From Obelidium mucronatum (taxonomy: Eukaryota > Chytridiomycota > Chytridiomycetes > Chytridiales > Chytriomycetaceae): a stretch of DNA of 64,000 nt. The position numbers were made by a program, and so were the translations under genes. Of this stretch, positions 46,024-57,416 are shown in pieces (position 1 is the stretch's first letter; every line of letters begins with the position of its first letter). The notes below the pieces were generated by a model. It was not told where the DNA came from and did not search any database. It saw nothing but the letters and a program-made list of their open reading frames with translations. The stretch spans positions 186,001-250,000 of the forward strand of contig JAIVFH010000039.1 of the NCBI GenBank assembly GCA_025765595.1, read 5' to 3'.

Positions 46024-47845
46024 ATGCTTTCAGAAAACAAAGCTGCCGAAGCAGCCGACGCCTTCGACGCAGCGGCCGCGCCCCCGAGCGACGCAGCGGC
46101 GGCGGCCGGGCCGCTTGCGCCGGCGGTGGCCGAGACGCCGCTGGCGCCGGCGGCGGCGAAGGGCGGCGCGCGCGACCCGCACGGACTGACGCGCCTCGCG
46201 GCGGCGGCGTTCGGCGCGGCGCCAAGCAGCGGCGCCGTCAAGAAGGCGCTGAAGGCGCGGCTGAAGGCGGCCGGCGCCGAGCTGCGCGACGCCGAGGACG
46301 ACGAAAGGGCGCTCGCGCAGAAGCTGGCGCGCCTCAAGGACGCCATCGTGGTGCTGCGCGCCGAGAAGCTGGTGCGTCGGCGCTGCGAAACGCTACTCTG
46401 TCCACTAACCACACTTTCATTGCATGCGCCAGGCCGTAGAGCAGCTGCTGCGCTATCTGCACCAGTCGGACAAGGATCGGCTAGCCACCACCACAAACAC
46501 CACCATCGACCCGCCAGAAAAACAGGCCTCCCTCACCCAGCCCCAACTGCCCCCACCACAAACAGGCTCCAGCATTTCGAGCATCAACAATATCCACTTT
46601 TCTTTGCCATGTTTGGCCTTCAATGCTACTGAACGATGCCCTGACGACTTGTGCCCCTTTCTTCACATTTGCCTCTATTGCCGGAAGGAGGACCACAACT
46701 TTTCCACCTGTCAAGACAAGCCGTGCATCTGTCTTTACTACAACACACCTTCAGAGAATAAGTGTACACCAAACAAGTGCCCACGTCTGAATGTGTGTTT
46801 GTATTGCCTTGGCGACCACCCATTCTCCCTCTGTACATTGGAACATTCGAAAGAATCTACAGAGTCATGCAATAACTGGAATGCTACAGGAATTTGCAGC
46901 TCTGCTGAATCATGCAGTTGAGTTTTTTTTTTTGTTTTGTTTTTTTGGGATTCTGTTAATCATTTTTTTTTCCTAGCTCGCTCTCACACTTGCACTCGTT
47001 GTAATGGGCCCCACACTACATTTGAATGCCCGGTGAATGCCGATTCCTTCCTCCAGAACCCACGCTTGGATTGGATCTATGAAAGCTACCAACGATGTGC
47101 CCTCGTAACAAGGCGTGAAGTGGCCAGAAACGCAAGCGCCTCCAGTGAAATGCATGGTCCTTCTGGAAGAGGAGGCAACGGAGGTAGCTATCATAGTCAC
47201 TACCATGAATCAAGTGGAAGCACTGCCCCAAGAGAAAGGAAATATCGCGGCAGCTATGATCGTGAGGATCGTGAAACAGGCAAAGAAAGAACCGCAACAC
47301 CTGTTTCTTCTACCAGTGGAGCATTGTCAGCAGCCGTGTTGGACACAGCAAATGTATCTTCTGTGGTGTCCGTCGCTCCCCCGCCGCCCCCCTTATCAAC
47401 TGGAACTAAAAGAGAGCGTAGTGTGAGTGTTGATCGTATGCATGAAGGCGGAGGGCTTGCAAGTGAAGACCATTTCGGTCGTGAGAAAAGGGGCCGCTCT
47501 AGCGGTCCGTCTAATTCACATGATGATGAACCGCACTACAGTGGCAGCAATCACAACGACTTCCCTTCAAATTCGAGATATAATAACAGCAGCTCCTACC
47601 ACCATCAACGCCAACGGAGCCCCAGCAGTGCAGGAGGATTGATGGATGACAGAAGAAGTAGAAGACGTGAGAGTATTGGTAGTAACAATGGAGGCGGTGA
47701 TCTTCGTGACAAGGACCGCAATGTAAATCCATGTTTCCAATTCAACAAGGGTAACAAATGCGGACACGGTAAAAAGTGTTGGTATAGACATGCGTGTATG
47801 AGGTGTGATAGTTTGAATCATGGGGAGTTTGAGTGTGACAAATAA
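46024..47845 (+). CDS. Protein with four composite CCCH-X-CCHC zinc modules
   Basis: Exons: 46024-46371, 46433-46916 and 46977-47845, giving 566 aa. Residues 1-116 are Ala-rich, then coiled-coil-like (RLKAAGAELRDAEDDERAL), from very GC-rich DNA. Module 1: C176-X8-C185-X4-C190-X3-H194, then C196-X2-C199-X4-H204-X4-C209. Module 2: C216-X10-C227-X4-C232-X3-N236 (degenerate), then C238-X2-C241-X3-H245-X4-C250. Module 3: C262-X8-C271-X5-C277-X3-H281, then C283-X2-C286-X3-H290-X4-C295, split by intron 2. Modules 3 and 4 are separated by a long Ser/Arg/Gly/His-rich linker. Module 4: C530-X8-C539-X5-C545-X3-H549, then C551-X2-C554-X4-H559-X4-C564, at the C-terminus. CCCH and CCHC fingers usually bind single-stranded RNA, so an RNA-binding role is inferred. 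No named family recognised. Confidence 0.8.
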
Positions 47846-48015
47846 GCCGGACATCTTGTCTGGAGCGGTTTGTTTTCAAAGTTGTTGGTTTTTCTTCTTT
47901 TTGTGAGGATATTTATCGTTTTTTTGCTGGAAGTGTGGAGTTCGTATTTATAAACTGGATGAGCAAATAAAAAGAGTTTTTGTTTTTTACAGGTTTATTC
48001 GCATAATTATTATCA

Positions 48016-48506
48016 TCATTCGTCGTTCATGTTTTGTGTTGCTCTGTATGTATTCTCTTCCAGTATTCTCTCAAGTTCTGAGCGTGGATGGCGTTCAATT
48101 ACGATTATAAACCAATTCAATGAATGACACTACCTTTCATTGCATATTCGAGCTTGTTCGGATCCACAAAGAGATGCTACCGAAGAAAGGATAGGTCAAA
48201 GGTGTAATGACAACTACATCGCCAACAATATCCCATTCACGCATCCATCAACTATACATACGGTTTCATCAAGTGAATAATATATGAATTTGAGGTCAGT
48301 GTTGATCATTTCGAGAATCTGGGTCTATTTTTGCAACCAAGTCAATAGAACGACTGATGGCTATCGAGATTGCGCACGTACAACGGCCATATCACTGCAA
48401 TTCCAAAAAACAAAAGCAATCAGGTTGAACTCATGTCATTGCGGGCGTCGATGGGTGACGTTTTTCTTTACCATTCAATGAGAATCCCAAGTTGTGCTCT
48501 AACCAT
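48016..48506 (-). CDS. GTF2H5: TFIIH subunit GTF2H5 / TFB5 (TTDA)
   Basis: Exons (minus strand): 48506-48472, 48394-48382, 48324-48262, 48176-48134 and 48077-48016, giving 71 aa, exactly the human length. The N-terminus MVRAQLGILIECD and the central SLDETHLFV match the TFB5 consensus (ML..LIECD, DDTH.FV). The end is LERILEENTYRAT. Every exon is too short to appear as a convincing open frame on its own; exon 2 is 13 bases. The protein stabilises TFIIH in transcription and nucleotide excision repair. It is convergent with the zinc-finger gene. Confidence 0.88.
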
Positions 48507-49097
48507 TTCCAGGATTAAAAAAAAAAATAACCATCAGCCATACCCTTTTCCATTATCTTCTGAACAAATTGGCAAAATAATATTAAAGATTCCGAGGCTC
48601 CTGCCTCTGAGTGTCTCATTGATGATTGATGTTGATGTCATCAAATGCGTAAAAATCCAGAGTGTACGCAAGTGTGAGGGGCAAGGCTACAGATAAAGAG
48701 ATTTACCTCATTAATATGTCGCGAAGCCCTAATACGAGGATTTAATACCAGATCCCTAATAAATGTGAGCCAAAATGCAATGGACTTGTCGAAACGCGGA
48801 AACACGCCTCGTTCGTATAGATCTTCCTTAATCAAACAAAACACAAAAAAAAAGTGAATGCGTCTCCTTTATCTCAACGATTTTCATCGTGATCCAACAG
48901 CTCATACACTGCCCTATTTGGAGGAGAATTTTTTTCAAAACAAATAACAAACAAAGGCGACCCCTTTTCACACACCCAAGCACCCTGAATTCAGAAATGA
49001 TATAAAAGCAGGCCGTTCCCCGCCTTCTCTTCTCTTCAGTTCTCAATACGAAAAAACAACAACAGCTCTCTCAAACCTTTTCAAACAAAACGAAAAA
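48507..49097. promoter_or_regulatory. Divergent intergenic region GTF2H5 / family copy 3
   Basis: 591 bases. The right end (about 48935-49010) holds the family promoter with CCCCTTTTCACACACCCAAG, CACCCTGAATTCAG and a TATA element at 49001-49006, about 92 bases before the ATG. An antisense frame at 48641-48844 has some protein-like composition but no identified partner exons. Confidence 0.6.
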
Positions 49098-50562
49098 ATG
49101 CAAGCAAACTTCTCCAACTGTGACCAGCAACAAGCCTTCGGAAACCAAGTCCAGTCGTGCCCAATCGCCGCTGCCAAGCAAAGACTCGCTGCCTCGGGTC
49201 GTCTCCATGGTCAGTCTGTGCCATATTCTGGCAACTTCGACGGTCAACAAGAATGTGGATTCCCTGTCCTCAACCAGCTCTACCAACGCGGTGGTCTTGG
49301 TGGCTACTCTGAACAGGCGTGTGAAATCCCAATTTTGGACCAGTTCCAACGCGACAGCTATGGTACATTCAATGGTGGCCGTCAGGTGTGTTACTTTCTT
49401 TTGAAGTATCCCCTTCCCCCCTTCATCACTTTCTCTTTTACTTTTCCTCAAACACTTGCAAATTCTAATTTAGTCTTCAATTCATTTCACAGAACTTTGG
49501 CACCTCTTCTTTCAAGCCATGGATGAACATCCTCAACCAGAACCAAGCCAACGCGAATAATTGGGACCAAGACTTCTTGCAAGGCTACCCCACCCGCTAC
49601 AGCACCATCGCCAACAATGGATTCACCGGAAATGGCTTCAACGGAAACAACTTCAACGACCAGACTGCTATCAACTACGGCAACTCCTTCAACAACAACT
49701 ACAACAACAACTACAACAACGGAAACCAGTCTGTTCGTGGATACGGAATCTTTGGAGCACGCAACAACAACATCTTTGGAGCACGCAACAACAACATCCA
49801 GCAACGCTACCAGTCTGTCAAGGCCAACATTGTCAGCGAATTGGTGGAAGACCGTCAACGCGATGAACACCAGGTATTGTGTTATTTCTTTTAGCGGCCT
49901 TTTACAAGTAATACCAATTCGCTGAACCATTCTTTTTTTGGTTGCCCAGGCCAACCTCATCAAACAACTCACAAAGAAGTCCTCCACCACACGCAACAGA
50001 ATGGGTCTTGTCCAAGCGCTTCTTGCTGGCCAAAAGGTTCCACGTGCCGTAATTGCCCAACTCCTTGCCGAGGACTTTGTGATGGACCATGTCGCCGAAT
50101 CCATTATCAACAAGATCTTGGCGGACTCTATCACCAACCGCAATGCTGACCACATCATCTACGACTTGGCTTCTGGAAACCTTCATATTCCTCACCACAA
50201 TCAAGCTGCGGTCGAGCGCGAGGTAATTCCGTTTCTGTTTGGTCCATTTCTTTGGTCATATAGTTTGCAGAATACTTACAATGAAAATACAGAACTTTCT
50301 CTTTGACCAGCTCACGGCCAAAGCTGCGCAACGCGTGACTGCCCCACACGCCAACAAGCGAATCGTGACTGTCCAAGCCATCGGTGACGTGTTTGACACT
50401 CTTGCCAGAGCTCAACAAGTTGGATACGACGCGTGTGTGACTCCCAACGGTGTTGAGTTTGGCTCTTGTGGCCAGTGGGGAGTAAACAACCAGTTTGGGA
50501 ACCACCCGTTTTATGGTGGAATTGGCGCTTTTGGAAATGCACAGCAACAAATGTGGTGTTGA
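49098..50562 (+). CDS. Unknown Asn/Gly-rich four-exon family protein, copy 3
   Basis: Exons: 49098-49385, 49493-49873, 49950-50222 and 50293-50562, giving 403 aa. Same exon phases and blocks as copies 1 and 2. The low-complexity exon 2 is the longest of the three owing to extra NNNYNN units and retains SVRGYGIFGARNNN. Exon 3 is almost unchanged, exon 4 ends QQQMWC-stop. Intron 2 is nearly identical to that of copy 1 and unlike copy 2. Function unknown. Confidence 0.85.
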
Positions 50563-50852
50563 GAATTTTTTTGTTTTTCCATTTGCTTTGTGGTGTAATG
50601 TTTCTTTATTGATGGTGAATAAATACCAGTGATTTAAGGGTGTTAAATTTTATGTGATTTTTTGTGTTTTTTTTTTTTTAAAAACAGAACATCAGGGAGC
50701 TAGCTGCCATTGCGACAGAGTCTATATAAAAGATCCAAAAACAAAAACAAAATACAGATAACATTCCAACAACAAAAACACACAGACACTTCTCCACCTT
50801 TTTCTTTTTCTTGTCCCCATTTAGACCCTTTTCTCGTTTTCGCCCCCCATTT

Positions 50853-53335
50853 TCATCCCTCTCTTTTCATGATATATCTCTTTCCTTCCTCCTCCACCAA
50901 CAAAACCTTGAACCCACGTCCCAAGTGATCCAACATTTCATCGCGACTCGTGACCACAACAACACGTTCAGCGTCTTGAATCCTCTCCTGCAAACACTTC
51001 AACAAGTCCGGGATCCCATAAAATTCAGCCTCCGTCGCAAGATCCTTCAACAAACCAACACGATCGCTAGCCGTAGATGAACTCAACGAACCCATACGCA
51101 GGAAATGCAAGACATGTCGAAATAATTCTCCATCTCGATCTACTTTCACTTCTCCTCCTGAAACACCGGCGCCCCCGCCGGCACCCGTTGCCGTGGATGC
51201 ACCACTGGATGTGATCCCAAACAGAGTCGCAAAGTATGCGCTCCCAGCCGTCAATGTGGCGACTTTGGTTTCAAATCGGACACCTCCAACATTCACACGC
51301 ACCCAACCCGCTTCCATCATGGCTTCACTAGTGCTTCCAGCAGCTGCGCCGCCCCCGCCGCCGCCACCCAATGCGACGCCAAGGTTGTCGAAACTGGCTC
51401 TCATCATATCCAAAGGGGTAATCGTCTTTCCATTCGATCTGACGTGATGAAGCGTGTGGTAGTGGTTACCGCCGGCGCCGGCGCCGCCTACGGCGGATTC
51501 TTCAACAACGTATACAACGACTCGATGCATTCCTGCGTTTCGCGCTTCCGAAACGGCTACTTGTAAATCCATGCCGCTTTGTAGAGGGAGTTTTGTGCCT
51601 TGCGGTGTTTTGTAGACAACGCGGATATTGTTGCGTCCAGTCTTGTATTCAATCGCTTTGAGGAATAATCGAAAATCGGTGCTGGGTGCTGTGAATCTGT
51701 GGATGGTGCCGTTGAGGTCGTGTAGTTTGAAAACAAATGAGTCGGCGGATGTGGCTCCGGATCTTGATGGTTGGTGTTCAGTGCTGAGGATTGATGGTGT
51801 CATGCTTTGTTGGCGGCCTTGCTGAGTGAGGGATATTCCAGCTTCTATCATTTGCTGCTTTTGTTTTTGTTTTCTATAGAAGGCACCGGCGCTTGTGATA
51901 CTGTTGGCGTCATCGTTGTCTAAAGGTTCAATGTTGTTGTCCATGTCGTGCGGAGGGGATGGAAGGGGGGGAATTTGATATTGGTTGTTTGGAGACGTGG
52001 TGGTATTTGTATTGAGAGGCTTTTGAATCGATTCGTGCGATGCGGTTAGGTCAGCCTTGTAGGATGAGTCACCATCTTGTGAATTACTCGAGTTCCAGAA
52101 TCGATTCCATAGCGGACCTTCCAGCAATTGTGAATCAGTATGCGTCTCGGGGAATTGCTCACGATCGATTTTGAGCTGGGTTTTTGTTAGGGTTTGATGA
52201 TCAAAAAAAAAAAAAAAAAGCCACCATATAATCGAGGATCGACATTGTTAAAGTAAGCAAATCAACCAGTCCGACTGGTTTGTTGTCCTGCATAACAGGC
52301 AGATGCAAGTAATGACCGTCTAATAATTGAATGAATAGTTTGGTGAGACGAATGCGGTTTTTCCATCATGAAATTATGAATCTGTTCATACCATTCAGCA
52401 TTCGCAGTGCTTCAAGTACAGGTGTCGACGGGGTGACGAAATCGGGGTGTGGAGTCTGATGTGCAGGTAAATTAGAACACACATGGGATTGCAATCAAGT
52501 GCCCCACCATTGCTTCTTCGACACTCATGGCTTCCGCATCCATTCCGGCAGCGAGAACTCTGAGCATGACGTCCTTGTTTGTCAAAATGCCAACAAGCAC
52601 GTTGGGATCGTCTTCGTTGACGACCAGAACGCCCGTGTGGCGGGAATCGCGCATGACGATGCAGGCGTCGCTGTATGCGAGTGCAGAGTGCCGATCAGAA
52701 TGCGGACTTTGATCGCAGCAGCACCAAAGCTCCAAAGACTCACCGGATGGAGGCGCTGCCGCCCACCAGCGGCAGCAGCGAGTTCGCGACAGCGTGGGCC
52801 ACGGAGACCTGGTCCATGCGCGCCAGGTCCTTCGCGTCGAGCGCCTTGATGCGCGCAAACACGCACTGGGTGATGTCGAGCAGGCCGGCGAGGTCGTCCT
52901 CGCAGCCGTCGTCGTCGGCGAGCACGGGCAGGTGGCGGCAGCGGCGCGCGACCATCTGGCGCAGCGCCTGCGACACGGCCGCCGACGCGCGCACCGACAG
53001 CGGCGCCGGCGTCATCACCGCCGCACACTTGGTGCGCGCGCCGTCGAGCCCGCCGGCGACCACGCGGCGCGAGACGTCGCCGCCCGTCAGGATTCCTGTT
53101 GGTCGTTCTTAGTTAGGCGCTGTTCGGACGGACGAGCGCGGACGAGCGCGGACGAGCACGAACCACTCAGGCTGCCCGAGGCGTCGACGAGCAGCACGGC
53201 GTCCACCCGCTTCGCCGCCATCACAAGGCACACCTGCGACACTGCCGCACTCTCGAGCACGATCACCGGCGTGCTGAGCAGCGACCCAAGGGACTGCACC
53301 GTGCGCTTGTCAATGCTGGACCGAGGTATCGACAT
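50853..53335 (-). CDS. CBS x4 - PB1 - BTB(T1/KCTD) fusion protein
   Basis: Exons (minus strand): 53335-53164, 53095-52744, 52670-52508, 52455-52392, 52319-52225 and 52175-50853, giving 722 aa. Two CBS pairs fill residues about 10-290 (for example LLVDASGSLSGILTGGDVS, GVLVVNEDDPNVLVGILTNKDV, YLHLPVMQDNKPVGLVDLL). GPLWNRFWNS follows, as in fungal Mug70-type CBS-PB1 proteins. PB1 spans about 429-506 (FVFKLHDLNGTIHRF). A T1-type BTB domain spans about 573-683 (WVRVNVGGVRFETKVATL). CBS pairs bind adenylates; PB1 and BTB mediate oligomerisation. The first two exons are very GC-rich. I know CBS-PB1 but not the added BTB. Confidence 0.88.
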
Positions 53336-53809
53336 TTTACTGTTTTTGATTTTATTATTATTGAATTTTGCAGATTTATTATTGATCAATTTATGTATCA
53401 ATCACACTATCAACATTTCTTGATTGATCTGATCCGATCATGTCTTGCTATATTCAGCAAGTTTATTTTTTATAAAAACATTGAATTAAATTCTCTTTTT
53501 TTTTTTTTTTTTTTATTACGACAAAACACTTTGAAGCATCATTTAGGATTCAATCCCCAATATTTTACGGTATCTGATCCATAGCTGTTAAACGTCTTGT
53601 TTTGCTGCTATTGTATTACAGTGGGTTGACGCGCATTATTTGTTGAAATTCCAAAAAATAAAAACAAATCACCAAACAGGTAAAAATCAATTCACCTCTC
53701 TCTCTCTCTCTCTCGTTTTAGTGCCGAAGCGTCACTCATGAGCTGCTTACGCGAACTCAATGCCGAAATGAAGCTAATGCCCTTGTTGTTCTAGTTTTAG
53801 CCCTCTCAA
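53336..53809. promoter_or_regulatory. Divergent intergenic region CBS-PB1-BTB / RPN1
   Basis: 474 AT-rich bases with a T-run near 53491-53513 and a CT repeat at about 53697-53714 followed by ttttag. The CT tract plus AG looks like a 3' splice site, so RPN1 may have an intron in its 5' UTR here. No coding exon recognised. Confidence 0.45.
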
Positions 53810-56800
53810 ATGACTGCAACAAAGAAAGAAGAGCCAAAAGACAAGGACGTCAAGATGGGCGAAGCCTCAACAGCAGTAGCTGGAAAAAAGACGGACAAAG
53901 ATGGAAAGCCAAAGAAGGACGATGACGATGAGTTGGTTTGTGTTTTATGCCGTCGCGCACAAAAAGTCTTGGTTGCTTGGCTTGCATACTCACTACCATG
54001 CCTTTTTTTTAAATGTTATCCACTCATAGTCTGAAGAAGACCAGAAATTAAAAGATGAACTTGAAATGCTCGTTGTCCGGCTGAAGGTGTTGTTCTTGGA
54101 CCATTCGTGCCGCGTCGCCCCACACCTCCTTACCAAAATTTGTACACAAAACACAGGAATCGAACAGCACACTATACAAAGCCGCCCTTGAGTCCCTGCG
54201 TACTTTGATTCGTACTTCGACGAGCTCAATGACATCAGTTCCAAAACCACTCAAGTTCTTGCGTCCCCACTTCCATGACTTGAAGGCTGTATTTGAAAAG
54301 TGGGCCGCTGGTGAAAACAAGGTAATTTTATTTCGTGGATCAGCGTTTTTATTCATGCCGCACTCTACTATGATTCTAATTCAAACTTGTGTGGATGCCA
54401 GGCCTTTCTTGCAGACATCATCTCTGTTTTAGCAATGTCTTATGACGATGGAAAGCGAGAGTGCCTCAAGTATCGCTTCCTTGGCGCGTCAGAACCAGTT
54501 GGATCCTGGGGCCACGAATACGTCAGGTGAAAACATTCACAACTATTCCAAAAAAAAAAAAACTCATTCCTCTTGGCTTTATCATCAAGGCACTTGGCAT
54601 CTGAGCTCATCAGCGAATACAATGCGCGTGCTGAAAATGGCGGAGATGATGTAGCGGGCACCCCAGCCAAAGACAACACCCCACAGATTCCAACTCCAGA
54701 GTTGCTCAAGCTGGCTCTTGAAATTGTTCCCTTCTGCCTGAAACACAATGCGGAAGCGGATGCATGTGATTTGTTGTTGGAGCTCGAGATTTTGGACAAG
54801 CTTCCGCAATTTGTTGATAAGGATACCTATGGACGTGTTTGCTTGTACATTACAAGGTCAGAACAATGGCCAACCGCTTTTGGTTTGTATTTTTGCTGAT
54901 GACTGTCCTTTTTTTTGTTTAGTATGGTCCCATATGTTGCCCCACCTGATGATGTTGCTATTTTGAAGACTGCGCGTGTCATTTACCGCGCTCAATCTCA
55001 ATGGACGCAATCAATCTTGATTGCTTTGCGCATCAATGACTTGGACTTGGTGAAGGAGGATTATGAATCTTGCACCGACCCGTAAGTGTTTTTTTGTCAG
55101 TGTTTTTGTTTTGTCTTTTTCGAAACAAACCTCAATTTTCTTCACCGCCAACAACCAAAGAATCACAAAAAAGCAACTTGCATTCATCGCTGCACGTCAA
55201 CAAGTGTTTTTCGAAACTGGAAGCGAAGAAATCACTGAAATCCTAAACAACACAAAATTAAGTGAGAACTTTATGGCTTTGGCGAGAGACTTGGATGTGG
55301 TGGAAGCCAAAACACCTGAAGATATTTACAAGTCTCATTTGGAGAATTCAAGACATGGACACTCTGCTGCTAATGTTGATTCTGCTCGTCAAAACCTTGC
55401 TTCAACTTTTGTGAATGCATTTGTAAATATTGGGTTTGGAAGTGATAAGTTGATGATGAATACTGAGGAAGGGAACTCGTGGATTTACAAAAACAAGGAT
55501 TTGGGTACGGTTTTTTTTGTTGTTTAACTGGACCTTTTTTTAACTTAGGTTGATTCAGGTATGATGAGTGCCGCTGCTTCGTTGGGAGCGATTCTCTTGT
55601 GGGATGTTGAAGTTGGTTTGACTGAGATTGACAAGTTTTTGTACTCTACCGACGATAACATCAAAGCCGGTGCTCTTTTGGCGATTGGTCTTGTTAGTTC
55701 TGGAGTTCGGCATGAGTCTGATCCAGCTCTTGGGCTGCTTTCCGAATATGTGAACAGCACGACTTCTGTTCTTCGAGTTGCTGCTATTGTTGGGTGAGGG
55801 ATCTTGATTTGTCACTTTGTTTTATTTTGGTTGCGCTTACCTCTTGCTTTAATTAGTCTCGGCATCGCGTATGCCGGAAGTGCCCGCGAGGAAGTTCAAG
55901 ATCTTCTCTTGCCATTGGTTTCCGACACTGGTCTTACTATGGAGCTTTCATCTCTTGCGGCACTGTCTCTCGGATTGGTGTATGTTGGAACCTGCCACGG
56001 AGACATTGCCTCTACGATTCTCCAAACTCTCATGGAACGCGATGACGAAACATTAAAGAGTCCATTTGGTCGTTTTATGGGTGTCGGTCTTGGTCTCTTA
56101 TTTTTGGGAAAGCAAGATGCATCTGAAGCCACACTGGAAACGTTGAAGGTTATTGAGAACCCATTGGCGAAGCTTGTTGGTGTGATTGTTGATATTTGTT
56201 CGTACATTGGAACGGGCAATGTGCTCAAGATCCAGAGTATGTTGCACTTGTGTAATGATCACTTGGATAAGGAGAAGGAGGATGACAGTTTCCAGGCGTT
56301 TGCTGTTATTGGTATTGCATTGATTGCTATGGGTGAAGATGTGGGTGCTGAAATGGCTATGCGCTCGTTTAATCATTTGGTGAGTTCTTTTTTTTTTAGA
56401 GGGATTGGTTTTGGTTGTTGACGATGTTTGGTTAGATGCATTATGGTGAACCAGTTATTCGCCGAGCTGTTCCTTTGGCTCTGGGAGTTCTCTGTGCTTC
56501 CAACCCATTGGTGAACGTGTTGGATATCCTGTCCAAGTACTCTCACGACCATGACACTGATGTTGCTCTCAATGCTGTCTTTGCTATGGGTCTCGTTGGT
56601 GCTGGAACCAACAATGCCCGTCTCGCCCAAATGCTGAGACAACTTGCCGTATACTACTACAAGAACCCAAATGTGCTGTTTGGAGTCCGCATTGCGCAAG
56701 GACTGGTGCACATGGGAAAAGGAACCGTCACATTGAATCCATACCACAGCAACAAGACTCTTCTGAACCCTGTTGCGATTTCCGGATTGATTACAGTATT

Positions 56801-57158
56801 GACAGCCTTCACTGATGCGAAAACCTTTATTGTTGACAAGGCGCAAGCCCATTACCTCCTATACTTCCTTGTTCCAGCGACATACCCACGTTTCCTGATG
56901 ACTTTGGATGAGAACTTGAAGAGCATTGCCGTGACTGTGCGTGTGGGGCAGGCTGTGGATACAGTTGGACAGGCGGGGCGACCCAAGACGATCACTGGGT
57001 TCCAAACGCACAGTACGCCTGTCTTGTTGGCGTATAGTGAGCGTGCTGAGCTTGCGACTGAGGAGTATATTGCGGTTGGAACAACGTTGGAAGGGTTTGT
57101 GATTTTGAAAAAGAATCCAGAGTGGATGGAGGAGGATTCTAAGGATGCTTCAAAGTGA
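53810..57158 (+). CDS. PSMD2: 26S proteasome regulatory subunit RPN1 (PSMD2)
   Basis: Exons: 53810-53935, 54030-54086, 54157-54321, 54402-54526, 54590-54856, 54923-55081, 55161-55504, 55559-55793, 55857-56379 and 56436-57158, giving 907 aa (human 908). An acidic/basic N-terminus is followed by [42 protein letters not shown]. Proteasome/cyclosome repeats follow ([42 protein letters not shown]). The C-terminus has [27 protein letters not shown]1 docks ubiquitin receptors on the base of the 19S particle. Confidence 0.98.
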
Positions 57159-57416
57159 TTTGGGGGGGTGTGAGAAAAGAGGAGGAGAAGGTGACGCAGA
57201 CGGAGGAGGAGGAAGGAGAAGAAGAAGAAGAGGTGTATGATGTTGTTGTGGGGTTTCTTTTTTAGTTTTTTTTCCTTCTTGCGTTCTGTTTTTTTTTTTT
57301 TTGTTATACTTTATTTGAAAAAAAAAAAAAGAAGTCGCCATTTGAATTTTGAAGACTAATAAAATGGATTGACTTTGATAAGAAACAGTTTTTATTTGTA
57401 AACGTAAATAGTTTTT

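Noticed and set aside
52582..53423. Plus-strand and alternative frames over the CBS exons
   Set aside because: Shadows of GC-rich coding sequence. The minus-strand exons join to CBS domains with matching phases.
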